NCBI GenBank assembly: GCA_964560495.1
Contig: CAZLMM010000006.1
Location: forward strand, 62,001-126,000
Reading direction: 5' to 3'
DNA from: UBA5069 sp964560495
Lineage (GTDB): Bacteria > Chloroflexota > Anaerolineae > Caldilineales > Caldilineaceae
Length of the DNA stretch: 64,000 nt
Part shown: one piece after another, positions 13,999-22,013 of the stretch
How positions within the stretch are numbered: the first letter of the stretch is position 1
Layout of the letters: each line of letters begins with the position of its first letter
The notes under the pieces: model-generated
Database searches by the model: none
The model's input: the letters and a program-made list of their open reading frames with translations, nothing else
What the model was told of the DNA's origin: nothing
Position numbers and translations under genes: made by a program

Positions 13999-16809
13999 TC
14001 AGGGCGTTCCCAAGCTCTTGTCTTTCAGATGCACACCCGCAAGAAAACCCAACGCCACGAAGAACCACCCCGCCAGGTCGCTCAACGCCAGAAACGCGTC
14101 CACCTGGGAGTGCGCCAGACCAGCAACCAACGACGCAGCCAGCCCGACCAGCAGCCAACGCTGATCGTTCGGGCTGCGTCGGGCTGCCCGTTGTAGCACC
14201 CAAAAGGCGACCGCCAGCTGCCCGACGAACCAGAACACCCCCATCACACCCCACCCTGTCGCAATTTCCAACCAGACATTGTGCGGATGGAGAAGATTCG
14301 CTTCCAATGAACTGCCTGACGTCAGATACGCGGGGTAGCCCCAGAAGAAACCACCCGGACCAACCCCAACAATGGGACACGCCTGCCACAGCTGCCATGC
14401 TGCCTGCCACAGAAGCGCGCGCGACGCGACCGTTTCGATATTGAACAAACGCTCTTGCGCCTCCACTGTAACAACGCTCAACAAGACCGCCGCACCCAAG
14501 ACCAGGCCAGCCAACTGAAGGCTGCGCCGGATGATATGCAGGCTGCAGCGACGTTGCCACAGCCACACGCCGGTGACGAACGCAATGCCAAGAGGCGCGC
14601 CGAGCAGCAGCGCGCCGCGACTGGCCGTAAGCAACAGCGCGCCGCTCACCAGCAACGTCAGCGCCAGCCAGACAATGCGTTCGGCGCCGCGGGCGGCCAA
14701 CACCAGTCCGACGCCCAGAAAGAGGCTGCGCTCCAGGTAGAGAGCAGCATGATTGGGCGAGAACTGTGTGGCCGTCAGACGCAACACCCCATCAACCTCG
14801 ACGCCCTGCCCACTAAACCAGCGGACAAGGCCTATGGCAGCGGTGAGCACGCCGCCGCCAAACAAGGCGATGATTACGGCGCGGGACGACAAACCAGCGC
14901 GCAACAGGACGATCACTACGCCAGCGATCACCAGAGGCGCGAGGACCAACTCGGCCATTCCACGCCAGTAGCCGGGCCAAAACCACACGTTGTATGCGCT
15001 GAGCAGGTTGATGGGCAGCCAGGCAAGGAGAAAGATCACGAGCATTCCCGCCGCTTGCTGGCCGCCACGTGAACGCAGGTGAAGCTGAGCAAGCCGCCAG
15101 CCGCGCCAGGCACTCACCCGCGTGAGAAGAGTGTGTCCAACATCAACGATGGGCGACCATTCCATAGGGGGATGAACGACCGCGGTCGAGGTTTGCGCTC
15201 CGAGACACACGACTTCACCGCCGTGCATGACTCCACCACAAACTAAACTTGAATATACCCGCGTGAGGAGCAACGGCGTCAGGATGAGCGCGGCCGCCAT
15301 CATGGGCGACGCTGTCAAGACCACATCGATCAGGTGAACTTCTTTGTGCTGAAAAGTGAAGGGAAGCGCCAGCAGTGCAATCCATAGGGCCCAGTGTGGA
15401 CGGTGCAACGCAAGGAAGCCAGCGCACGCCCAACAGAGAACGATGATCGGCGACCAAGTCGCCAGGTAGTAGACGACGAGCAGCGCACTCCAAAGGAGCA
15501 ACATCTGCGCGCCCGAGAGCTTTTTCACGCGGCTGCCCCAATCGCGCCAGGGCAGGAGGCTGGCCGCCACACCCATGCGCCATACGAGAAAACCGAAGAG
15601 GAACAAGGTCATGCCCGCGGCAAGCGGTGCAGAAGACGTCTGGACATCCTGCGAGCCACCGTCTGCGTTGGCTGCCGACAATTCCGCCAGCAGATCATCG
15701 TGCAGAGCAAAGCCCCACATGGGGTCAGCCGCGGATGAATCAGGCTGGTCAATGGCCCAGCCCAAGGCGACAAGCCAAGGCCAGGATGTACGCGCAATGG
15801 CCGCTGCATCGGCTGCATACGCCCGTTGATTAGTCGGGCTGACCGTCCCCCAGAGCGAATCGTGGCGCACGTTCCAGCCGAAACGCACCGCCCACACTGT
15901 CTTGTCTGCCCACCCCATCTCCACCAAAGCCCCATGCAACAGTGCTGCGCGTTGATAGTTCAAGATTGACAACGATTGGCGTGGGTGAGTCGCGGCGAAA
16001 CCAAAGCCGAAAGGTTGGATCGCCACTGCATCGAATGCAGCAGTCGCGCCGGCAGATCGCATGCGCTGCCAGAAATAGATTTCATCAACGGCAAGATGAC
16101 CCCGATCCCCAGTGGGCGCCAGTGCGGCGGTCAGGATGATTGCGTCCGCATCTGTGGCGCGGATCGCTGCGCTGGCTTTGGCCAGAAGCTGGGCGTAGTG
16201 AACCGGCTCGATGTGACGATTGCCCCAGTGGGGTGCGACATTGGGTTCATCCCACACCTGATAGAAACGAATTCTATCAGCATAGCGGGCGGCGAATGTC
16301 CCGGCGAAATGGGCAAAGTCATTGAAGTCGGCGGGCGGCGCAAAAGGGTTGTCGGTCGGCGTGCGATCTTGCGGACGTCGCGCCCAGGCCGGGCTGCCAT
16401 CCAGTACAACCACAGGCGTCAACCCGGCTGCCTCCACATCTGCCAGCCACGCATCAATCCAGCGCCAATCGAACGCGGCCGGTTCAGGTTCTGTCGTTGC
16501 CCAGTCGATGCGTTGGCGCACCCAACTGACGCCGTGTTCAGCGAGTCGCCGGAGCGCGGCCCGACGCTCAGCTCTGTGCAGAAGATGTTCCATGTCCACG
16601 GTGACACCGAGCAGACCGGGCGGCGCGGCAATCTGTCTCCCCTGGGCGCTCGTCGCCAGCGCGGGCGTTTCGCCCATGTTGCGTAGCTGCACACCGCCCT
16701 GCACCACGAGATAGCAGAGCAGTGCATATGCGCAGGCGAGGCGCACGCCGGCCAGCAACAGACGGAAGGAGGAAAATGAGCAAAGCGGCGTCAGACGGGA
16801 AAGCATCAT
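13999..16809 (-). CDS. glycosidase-fold domain fused to O-antigen ligase (Wzy/WaaL-like)
   Basis: 936 residues from ATG 16809 (the frame is open to 17064, but that start would overlap the divergent gene). One N-terminal membrane helix (about 15-40) is followed by a (beta/alpha)8 glycosidase-like domain (about 60-400) of the GH-A/cellulase type: WVRQRIDWATTEP, and YQVWDEPN with the acid/base Glu near 187. The place of the usual TEFGW nucleophile reads VRFGWN (about 308-313), so the Glu is replaced. From about 430 on there are ten or more membrane helices with LLTASRG and HPHNVWLEIATGWG, marks of O-antigen ligase. A 47-residue insertion at about 514-561 comes from a short repeat (15116-15267). 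Likely links or polymerises surface glycans; the glycosidase fold may now only bind them. Confidence 0.75.
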   Translation of the reverse strand: MMLSRLTPLCSFSSFRLLLAGVRLACAYALLCYLVVQGGVQLRNMGETPALATSAQGRQIAAPPGLLGVTVDMEHLLHRAERRAALRRLAEHGVSWVRQRIDWATTEPEPAAFDWRWIDAWLADVEAAGLTPVVVLDGSPAWARRPQDRTPTDNPFAPPADFNDFAHFAGTFAARYADRIRFYQVWDEPNVAPHWGNRHIEPVHYAQLLAKASAAIRATDADAIILTAALAPTGDRGHLAVDEIYFWQRMRSAGATAAFDAVAIQPFGFGFAATHPRQSLSILNYQRAALLHGALVEMGWADKTVWAVRFGWNVRHDSLWGTVSPTNQRAYAADAAAIARTSWPWLVALGWAIDQPDSSAADPMWGFALHDDLLAELSAANADGGSQDVQTSSAPLAAGMTLFLFGFLVWRMGVAASLLPWRDWGSRVKKLSGAQMLLLWSALLVVYYLATWSPIIVLCWACAGFLALHRPHWALWIALLALPFTFQHKEVHLIDVVLTASPMMAAALILTPLLLTRVYSSLVCGGVMHGGEVVCLGAQTSTAVVHPPMEWSPIVDVGHTLLTRVSAWRGWRLAQLHLRSRGGQQAAGMLVIFLLAWLPINLLSAYNVWFWPGYWRGMAELVLAPLVIAGVVIVLLRAGLSSRAVIIALFGGGVLTAAIGLVRWFSGQGVEVDGVLRLTATQFSPNHAALYLERSLFLGVGLVLAARGAERIVWLALTLLVSGALLLTASRGALLLGAPLGIAFVTGVWLWQRRCSLHIIRRSLQLAGLVLGAAVLLSVVTVEAQERLFNIETVASRALLWQAAWQLWQACPIVGVGPGGFFWGYPAYLTSGSSLEANLLHPHNVWLEIATGWGVMGVFWFVGQLAVAFWVLQRAARRSPNDQRWLLVGLAASLVAGLAHSQVDAFLALSDLAGWFFVALGFLAGVHLKDKSLGTP
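15116..15267. mobile_element. in-frame short insertion flanked by 11-bp direct repeats
   Basis: ACCCGCGTGAG occurs at 15116-15126 and again at 15257-15267, 141 bases apart, both encoding LTRV in frame. The 130 bases between include the repeat copy at 15151-15260. The pattern is that of an insertion with target duplication, adding exactly 47 codons to the ligase fusion gene. The inserted peptide is Cys-, His- and Pro-containing and unlike the surrounding membrane helices. The match continues for a few more bases with one mismatch. No transposase is encoded, so it would be a non-autonomous element. Confidence 0.55.
15151..15260. repeat. dispersed repeat, copy B (inside the ligase fusion gene)
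   Basis: About 110 bases similar to 10852-10960 in the same orientation. Blocks in common: CGNCCAT, ATGAA, AGGTNTGCG, TCCGAGACA, CGACTTC and the end ATACCC. The gene is read on the opposite strand here and stays open across the copy. See the direct repeats around it at 15116 and 15257. Confidence 0.6.
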
Positions 16810-17048
16810 GAGGGCAACCACAAAAAGTGAAGGATGTCCAGAGTTTGACAGACCGTAACGCAAACCATAGAATGACAAAGATGCGCCGTCGAACGAATGG
16901 CGGCCATCGCCGAGCGGACGCGGGCGGATGAGTACGCCGCCCCGTATAGGCCATTGTAAAACATGGACAGTCGCCAACTTAAACCGGAGCAATGAGACGA
17001 CCCGGTTCAGTCGGCAGGTCGGCAGACCGATTTGGGAAAATACGCACA

Positions 17049-18074
17049 ATGAGCGCCAATGCAAACTCTACTTCGCTAGTCAGAAGCGTGCGCCAACGCC
17101 TGCCTCATTGGCTCTACAGGCGGCGCACACGCGTCCGTTCGGTTGATGTGGTTGATTTTCGTGACCGGATCAGCATCGCCTCCTGGCCGCTCGTTCTAGG
17201 TTTGGGTCTCAGTCTTTTTCTCGTTCTGCCGACCATCGAATTCAGCTTTGTGGCGTTCAGGTCGCCTGTGACGATTCCCCTCACGGGCACGTTTGTTGCC
17301 GCGCTCTTTCTGTCGATCCTGGCAGCCAGCGGCGCCGAAAGCGTTGTCACTGCTCATCCGCGCTTTCTCACCGCTGAAAGACGCAGCGGCGGCAAAACCT
17401 GGCCCTTTTGGGCCTTGCCCATGGCGTTGACCAACATCCTTGCGGTGCTCCTGCCGCGTGCGCCCACACCTCTGATTCAGGTGCTTGGTCTGCTCATCGT
17501 CTCCGGCTTACTGATTCTCGCTTTTTTCGCCCTCTACTATACCGTGGAGCCTGGTCAGCCTGGCTTTCGGCGAGCGCGCCTGGCCCTGAACATTCTGACG
17601 TATGGTTCCGCCCTGGTCCTCTTCTTGTTTGTCTATCAGGCGCGCACGCGCAGCCTGGTTTCTGGCTCACTGGTTGCTCTGACCTCGATTCTCCTCGCCA
17701 TCGAGCTGCTGCGCACCAGCACGAACCGCACGAGCACGGTAATTGCCTATGGCATGATCGTGGGATTGATTCTGGGTCAGGTGACCTGGGCGCTCAACTA
17801 TTGGCCGTTGCCCGACCTGACGGGTGGGCTTTTGTTGCTTCTGATCTTTTATTTACTTGTCGGCATTGCGCAGCACGGGTTGCAAGGGCGATTGACACGG
17901 CGGGTGTTGGTCGAGTTCGCTATCTTTGCAGTCGTTGCGCTGTTGCTCATTGCAACAGTTGGCCCCGGTTTCACCATTCAGCGACCTGCACCCCCACCAG
18001 ATGTCCAGTCGCCGCTGCCGCCAGCAGTCGGTCACGGGGCGTTTTCACCCCACAGCGAATCCGCATCCGCCTGA
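17049..18074 (+). CDS. polytopic membrane protein, DUF5656-like
   Basis: 341 residues from ATG 17049 (an upstream ATG at 16992 would add 19 residues). A short basic cytoplasmic start with RDRISIASWPLVLGLGL is followed by seven or eight membrane helices (about residues 43-60, 76-98, 118-136, 145-163, 175-195, 200-220, 228-250, 285-305) and a Pro-rich tail. The pattern resembles Chloroflexota proteins of the unknown-function family DUF5656, from memory. It is divergent from the ligase fusion, with about 240 bases between their starts, which might mean a shared control region. No function can be stated. Confidence 0.65.
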   Translation: MSANANSTSLVRSVRQRLPHWLYRRRTRVRSVDVVDFRDRISIASWPLVLGLGLSLFLVLPTIEFSFVAFRSPVTIPLTGTFVAALFLSILAASGAESVVTAHPRFLTAERRSGGKTWPFWALPMALTNILAVLLPRAPTPLIQVLGLLIVSGLLILAFFALYYTVEPGQPGFRRARLALNILTYGSALVLFLFVYQARTRSLVSGSLVALTSILLAIELLRTSTNRTSTVIAYGMIVGLILGQVTWALNYWPLPDLTGGLLLLLIFYLLVGIAQHGLQGRLTRRVLVEFAIFAVVALLLIATVGPGFTIQRPAPPPDVQSPLPPAVGHGAFSPHSESASA

Positions 18075-18225
18075 AAGGGGCGTCAATCATCCCGCTCATA
18101 GGCCAATCCACCCAGGAGGCGCCCCCATGAAAGGCCTACTCATCTCATTGCGTTTGCGCAGTTGAGAGTTGCGTCTACGAGCATGACGCCAGCCCGTAAA
18201 TGACCGTCAGTCAACCGTCATTCAC

Positions 18226-19356
18226 CTATCCTGCGACAAGATGCTCTTTCAGCCGTTCGGGGTCCAGGCGCACACGACGCAGGTCTTCCAGATGGATGAA
18301 GCCATCGCGCAGGGGAATGGCAGGTGTGATGATGTCCTCTTTCAGTTTGAGGAAAAAACTTAGTTCACACGGGTGATTGACGCCCGGCAAGGTCGAGAAG
18401 AGGGCCGCATGGAGCGTTCCCAGCCCGGCGCTGGCCTGGGAGCCGACCATGACGCCTTTGCCCGCCAGGCGCGCCATCTTCAGCATCTGTCGCGACTCGC
18501 TGAAACCGGTGCGAGCTGTCTTGATGTTGAGAATGTCGAAGGTATCCAGCGCCAGCTCGCGCTGGAGGTCGCGCACGCTGAATGCGCTGTCGTCGGCGAT
18601 TATGGGCAAGTGACCGCCAGCAACTAGAGCCGCGCGTTCACGGACGAGCTCCACGGGCAGCGGCTCCTCACAGTAGAGCAGACCCCGTTCCGCCAGGATC
18701 GCTAACTTGCGGGGCGCATCGGCAGGCGTCATGCACTCATTGGCGTCGGCGTAGAGCGCCGCATCTGGCCCCAGTAGTGCGTACAGCTCGTCGATGCGCG
18801 CCAAGTCTTCCTCCCAGTCGCGGCCCACCTTCACCTTGAAGACGCGTACACCCTGATCGACCACACGCTGCGCCTCAGCCAGCGCCTCGTCTCGCCCGCC
18901 CATGCCCAGGATGTAGCTAACCCGCACCTGTTTGCTACTGCCACCCAAAAGATCAGCCAGATGGACGCCCCGGCTTGTCGCAATGGCATCGCAGATCGCG
19001 ATATCCAGGCTACCTTTGGCGACGTGGTTGAACTTGATCTCCTGCATCCGTGCAAACGCCTGATCCACCGGTCGGGTCACCAGGCGCGGCGCCAACTCTC
19101 CCTCGATAACGCTGACGATGCTGAACTCGGTCTCGCCATAGATGGTGGGCCGCGGAGGCGCTTCGGCAAAGCCGACGCTGCCATCGTTCAGCGTCACGCT
19201 GACGAGCACATGACGCGCTTCGGCCAGGCTGCTGGCATTGCCCCAGCGCAACTCGCCGTGCATGGGCAAGCGAAAGACGCAGGTCGAAACGCGCTCGATG
19301 TACAGATCGTCAGACAGCAAGTCGCTTGGCGCTCGATCCTCTGCGTTGCTCGTCAT
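18226..19356 (-). CDS. enolase-superfamily epimerase / muconate cycloisomerase-like enzyme
   Basis: 376 residues. The barrel carries the MLE-subgroup set: KVKVG (second Lys about 173), ADANE (metal Asp about 201), EEPLP (metal Glu about 229), IADDSAF (metal Asp about 254) and NIKTARTGF (Lys about 278). Members remove an alpha proton using paired Lys residues; the nearest functions are L-Ala-D/L-Glu and other dipeptide epimerases or cycloisomerases. The N-terminal capping domain (VFRLPMHGELRWGNAS..) decides substrate and is not diagnostic. The ATG has GAAAGGGG just upstream, and the gene follows the P-loop gene by 10 bases, so they share a transcript. A role in cell-wall peptide recycling is possible. 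Confidence 0.8.
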   Translation of the reverse strand: MTSNAEDRAPSDLLSDDLYIERVSTCVFRLPMHGELRWGNASSLAEARHVLVSVTLNDGSVGFAEAPPRPTIYGETEFSIVSVIEGELAPRLVTRPVDQAFARMQEIKFNHVAKGSLDIAICDAIATSRGVHLADLLGGSSKQVRVSYILGMGGRDEALAEAQRVVDQGVRVFKVKVGRDWEEDLARIDELYALLGPDAALYADANECMTPADAPRKLAILAERGLLYCEEPLPVELVRERAALVAGGHLPIIADDSAFSVRDLQRELALDTFDILNIKTARTGFSESRQMLKMARLAGKGVMVGSQASAGLGTLHAALFSTLPGVNHPCELSFFLKLKEDIITPAIPLRDGFIHLEDLRRVRLDPERLKEHLVAG

Positions 19357-19366
19357 CGCGCCCCTT

Positions 19367-20212
19367 TCACACCTTGCGCTCCCCAGGAATCAGCCCCCAT
19401 GCGCCGACCTGACGCGCGGTGATCTGGGCGACTACGTCCACTCCGTGGCGGGTCGTATCGATGATCAGCGCACGCTCGCCGGCGCAGCGCAGCAGGGCCG
19501 CACGCGTCGCGGCCGGGTCGTAACTGCGCCGCTCTTCCGCTACAATCTGCAATTTGGCGCGCAGATCAGCCTTATCCACCTCGCCGGTCTCGACCAGCGC
19601 CAGCAATGAGCGTTCTTCAGCGGGAGTGAACAGCCCTCCTGCGTCAGCCACTCCCAATGCAGCCAATCCAGCGCCTTGCCCCTCGCCCATAGTCGTTCCG
19701 ATCTGGTCGAAGGCGTCGCGACGACCGAGGAGGCGACGCACGCGCACCACATCGGGCGCGTCCAGCATAATGAAGTGGGCCTCGCGCACAAGCTGTGCAG
19801 CCCACTCGATCTCGTTTTCGCCGCGCAAGCCGTCGAAAACGAGGAGATTGTCCCCTGCCCAGGCTGGATCAATGGACAAATCGGCCAGCGCCTGGGCCAT
19901 TCCACCGGGGTGCAGCTCTCGATAGCGTCTGGTGTAATCGAAGCGCAACTTGCGGTCGATGACAGGCTGAACCGGCGCATTGTCCAGGCGCTGCATTGTT
20001 GTGATGATGAGCGCATCGGTGAGCGCCCGGCGGTCGGGCAGGAGTGTGTGGCGCAGGCCGAAGGAGGCCAGCCGGCTGAGCATGGTGCTTTTCCCCACAC
20101 CGGTCACGCCGACGATGACGAGCAAAGGACTGTCGGTGATCGAGCGCCAGCCGGCTGGGAGCGGTTCGCCCACACCCAGCCCGGGCGCAACCGCAAAAAA
20201 GGAAGCTGCCAA
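19367..20212 (-). CDS. P-loop nucleotide-binding protein
   Basis: 281 residues from a TTG at 20212. The start is supported by GGGAGAG 7 bases upstream, which lies across the end of the fasciclin gene; a GTG 39 bases further in is the alternative. Walker A is GVTGVGKST (residues 35-43). LLVFDGLRGENE (about 121-132) could act as Walker B and HFIMLDAPDVVRVRRLLGR resembles kinase-type segments. The size and order suggest an AAA- or kinase-like NTPase acting on a small molecule; no substrate motif is recognised. Its genes on either side are a fasciclin lipoprotein and an epimerase in the same operon, so a small-molecule kinase in the epimerase pathway is one possibility. Confidence 0.65.
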   Translation of the reverse strand: MAASFFAVAPGLGVGEPLPAGWRSITDSPLLVIVGVTGVGKSTMLSRLASFGLRHTLLPDRRALTDALIITTMQRLDNAPVQPVIDRKLRFDYTRRYRELHPGGMAQALADLSIDPAWAGDNLLVFDGLRGENEIEWAAQLVREAHFIMLDAPDVVRVRRLLGRRDAFDQIGTTMGEGQGAGLAALGVADAGGLFTPAEERSLLALVETGEVDKADLRAKLQIVAEERRSYDPAATRAALLRCAGERALIIDTTRHGVDVVAQITARQVGAWGLIPGERKV

Positions 20213-20216
20213 CGAA

Positions 20217-20762
20217 TCACTCTCCCATGCCGGGCGGCAGCAGGACGGCGTCGATCACATAGAGCACCCCATTGGTGGCGCTGATGTCGCCTGTGAGCAC
20301 AAGCGAGTCGTTGATGCGCAGCCCGTCGCCCTCTTTGGAAACTGTCAGCGGGTCGTCGAGGATGGAGGTGAGCTGTTGGTCGTCGCTCAATTGACTGCTG
20401 GTCAAGCGCTCTGCAACCATGTGATAAGTCAACAGGTCGGTAAGGTCGCCGCTGGGATCGTTCAGCAGCGTATCGAGCAGCCCGGCAGGCAGATTGGCGA
20501 AGGCCGCGTCGGTGGGGGCAAAGAGAGTGAACGGGCCGGGGCTTTGCAGTTTTTCCACCAGATCTGCCGCCTGCACCGCGGCGATGAAGGTGGTCAGCTC
20601 GCCCGTGCGATTGGCAGTTTCGACCAGATCCGCCGGCGCCGGCGTGGGCGTGGCAATTGGAACAGTGGGCGTCGGCGCGCTCGTGGGCGTGGGGGTGGAG
20701 CGATTGCCACAGCCGCCCAATAGCAGCAGCAAGAAAAGCGCGGTCAACCAGAGTCGTAACAT
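20217..20762 (-). CDS. fasciclin-domain lipoprotein
   Basis: 181 residues from ATG 20762 with AAAGGAG 7 bases upstream. A signal peptide ends LLLLGGC (Cys 18), then a Thr/Pro linker (about 20-48). The rest is one FAS1 domain: TFIAAVQAADLVEKLQSPGPFTLFAPTDAAFANL (H1 region) and an H2-like LYVIDAVLLPP at the end. FAS1 domains mediate adhesion or ligand binding on the outer face. Single-domain length is normal. It is followed by a P-loop gene after 4 bases. The linker and lipobox match other lipoproteins in the window. Confidence 0.85.
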   Translation of the reverse strand: MLRLWLTALFLLLLLGGCGNRSTPTPTSAPTPTVPIATPTPAPADLVETANRTGELTTFIAAVQAADLVEKLQSPGPFTLFAPTDAAFANLPAGLLDTLLNDPSGDLTDLLTYHMVAERLTSSQLSDDQQLTSILDDPLTVSKEGDGLRINDSLVLTGDISATNGVLYVIDAVLLPPGMGE

Positions 20763-20809
20763 GATTTTCTCCTTTGTGGCGCAGTCAGTATGGTTGCACT
20801 GCAAGTTGT

Positions 20810-21286
20810 TCAGGGCTGCGGCGCAGGGATGCGCGCCAATTCTGTCATGAAGACGACGCGATCCTCCTCTTCGCTGATGGCAGCGCCCGTCGCCTGGGCC
20901 AGGGCATAGTGCTCGGCGTGCAGCGCAGGATCGCCTGCCACAGCTGCGGCGTGGGCAAGCTCGGCGTGGGTAAACGCCACATCCCAATCTTCGCAAGGGT
21001 GCGTCAGGCAAAAGGCCAGGGCGCGTCGGGCATGGTGCAGCGCCAGTTCCCCATGACCCAGTTGTGCATGGACATGAGCAAGCGTCACGTCGGCGCGTGC
21101 GCCATGCAGAGGCGTCCCGACCTGGGACCAGTGATAGGCCGCGGCATAGGCGCAATAGAGCATCTCCTGGTTCTGGTCGCCTGTGCGAGAGCTCAGGCTC
21201 GACAGGTCCCAGGCTCTATTGTTGCACTCTCCCGCAAAGCGACGATGCCAGGCGTCGCTTTCATCAAGACTGATGTGGAGCGTCAT
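20810..21286 (-). CDS. conserved helical-repeat protein (TPR-like), unknown function
   Basis: 158 residues, predicted all helical. Segments such as NNRAWDLSSLSSRTGDQNQEMLYCAYAAAYHWSQVGTP (paraphrase of residues 21-58) and HGARADVTLAHVHAQLGHGELALHHARRAL look like TPR-type helix pairs, in the order seen in conserved hypothetical proteins of cyanobacteria and actinobacteria, from memory. The ATG lies 8 bases from the end of palindromic element copy 2, which occupies the whole gap to the flavodoxin gene, so its expression may depend on read-through. No catalytic motif. Cytoplasmic. Confidence 0.65.
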   Translation of the reverse strand: MTLHISLDESDAWHRRFAGECNNRAWDLSSLSSRTGDQNQEMLYCAYAAAYHWSQVGTPLHGARADVTLAHVHAQLGHGELALHHARRALAFCLTHPCEDWDVAFTHAELAHAAAVAGDPALHAEHYALAQATGAAISEEEDRVVFMTELARIPAPQP

Positions 21287-21293
21287 TTTCTGT

Positions 21294-21366
21294 TATACTT
21301 GGCTCTGTTTGAAACCAGGAGTTTTTGAACTGTGAAAACTCCTGGTTTCAAAGCAACCGCAGTTTA
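21294..21366 (-). repeat. 72-bp palindromic element, copy 2
   Basis: 73 bases; its reverse complement matches 12069-12140 with one extra A and one C/G difference. The 18-bp stem is 21308-21325 with 21335-21352 around a 9-base loop. Its outer end supplies the TAA stop codon of the flavodoxin gene (21364-21366), and its other end lies 7 bases before the start of the helical-repeat gene. It therefore fills the gap between two same-strand genes. The TAA use may mean that the insertion shortened or replaced the flavodoxin C-terminus. Confidence 0.85.
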
Positions 21367-21903
21367 ATCCAACGTTGCGAGAAAGGCCATCGTGAAATCA
21401 TCGACTTCCGCCCAGTTAGTGTAAACGGCATCGCGGGATGTGTCCAACTGGCCTAATGTCCGGCGAACCAGCGCGCTGGTGATAAAACGTTGGGCGAATC
21501 CATAACGGGTGAAGGGCAGCGCGCCGCCAACGGCGCGAACCAGATGCGGTCGCCAACCGGTTTCAACGAGGAATGAGTGGATGTATGCGTCGGCCTGGAG
21601 ATGATGATGCCTGAAGAGACCGCCCTGCATCAGACTGACCGAGAAAAAAGCCGAAGGCGTTTGGTTGAGCCAGGCGCGATTGGCCTTGACAAAGCGTACA
21701 ATGGCCTCGACGTGCTGACCCATGTGCACCGATGCGCCAATGATGGCGGCGTTGAAGTCCGCGAGCGAAAACTCCGACGGGAGCGCGCTGCCATTCACTG
21801 TGATAGCCAGACGCCCATGACTGCGGATGGTCGCGGCCATATGTTCGGCAATCGTGCGGGTGTGACCCTCGAATGTGCCATACAGCACGAGAACGTTGGT
21901 CAT
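21364..21903 (-). CDS. flavodoxin-domain protein, HemG-like
   Basis: 179 residues. The FMN phosphate loop YGTFEGHTRTIAEHMA (residues about 8-23) differs from the usual T/S-x-T/S-G-x-T only in detail. AAIIGASVHMGQHVEAIVRFV and FFSVSLM are typical of the flavodoxin group that includes menaquinone-dependent protoporphyrinogen dehydrogenase (HemG) and related quinone/flavin reductases. No haem genes are adjacent except the URO-D-like gene, which is not a real HemE, so a haem role is not claimed. The last residues and the stop codon lie in or at the edge of a palindromic element. Confidence 0.75.
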   Translation of the reverse strand: MTNVLVLYGTFEGHTRTIAEHMAATIRSHGRLAITVNGSALPSEFSLADFNAAIIGASVHMGQHVEAIVRFVKANRAWLNQTPSAFFSVSLMQGGLFRHHHLQADAYIHSFLVETGWRPHLVRAVGGALPFTRYGFAQRFITSALVRRTLGQLDTSRDAVYTNWAEVDDFTMAFLATLD

Positions 21904-22013
21904 GACGAACCCTGATCGATAGCGTATGGCGTCTGGCTCGCAGCCGGCGACGAGTTAGACGCCATACATCACAGGTGATACAACGCCCCCTTCTCAAAAA
22001 GAAGTGAATTCGT

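Noticed and set aside
16810..17064. Longer N-terminus of the ligase fusion
   Set aside because: It would overlap the divergent gene at 17049 and the region has no gene-like composition.
18127..18165. Short frame with a ribosome binding-like AGGAGG after the DUF5656-like gene
   Set aside because: Only 12 codons before a stop, no further support.
21294..21299. TATACT on the plus strand as a promoter
   Set aside because: No -35, no plus-strand gene downstream; it is the end of the palindromic element.
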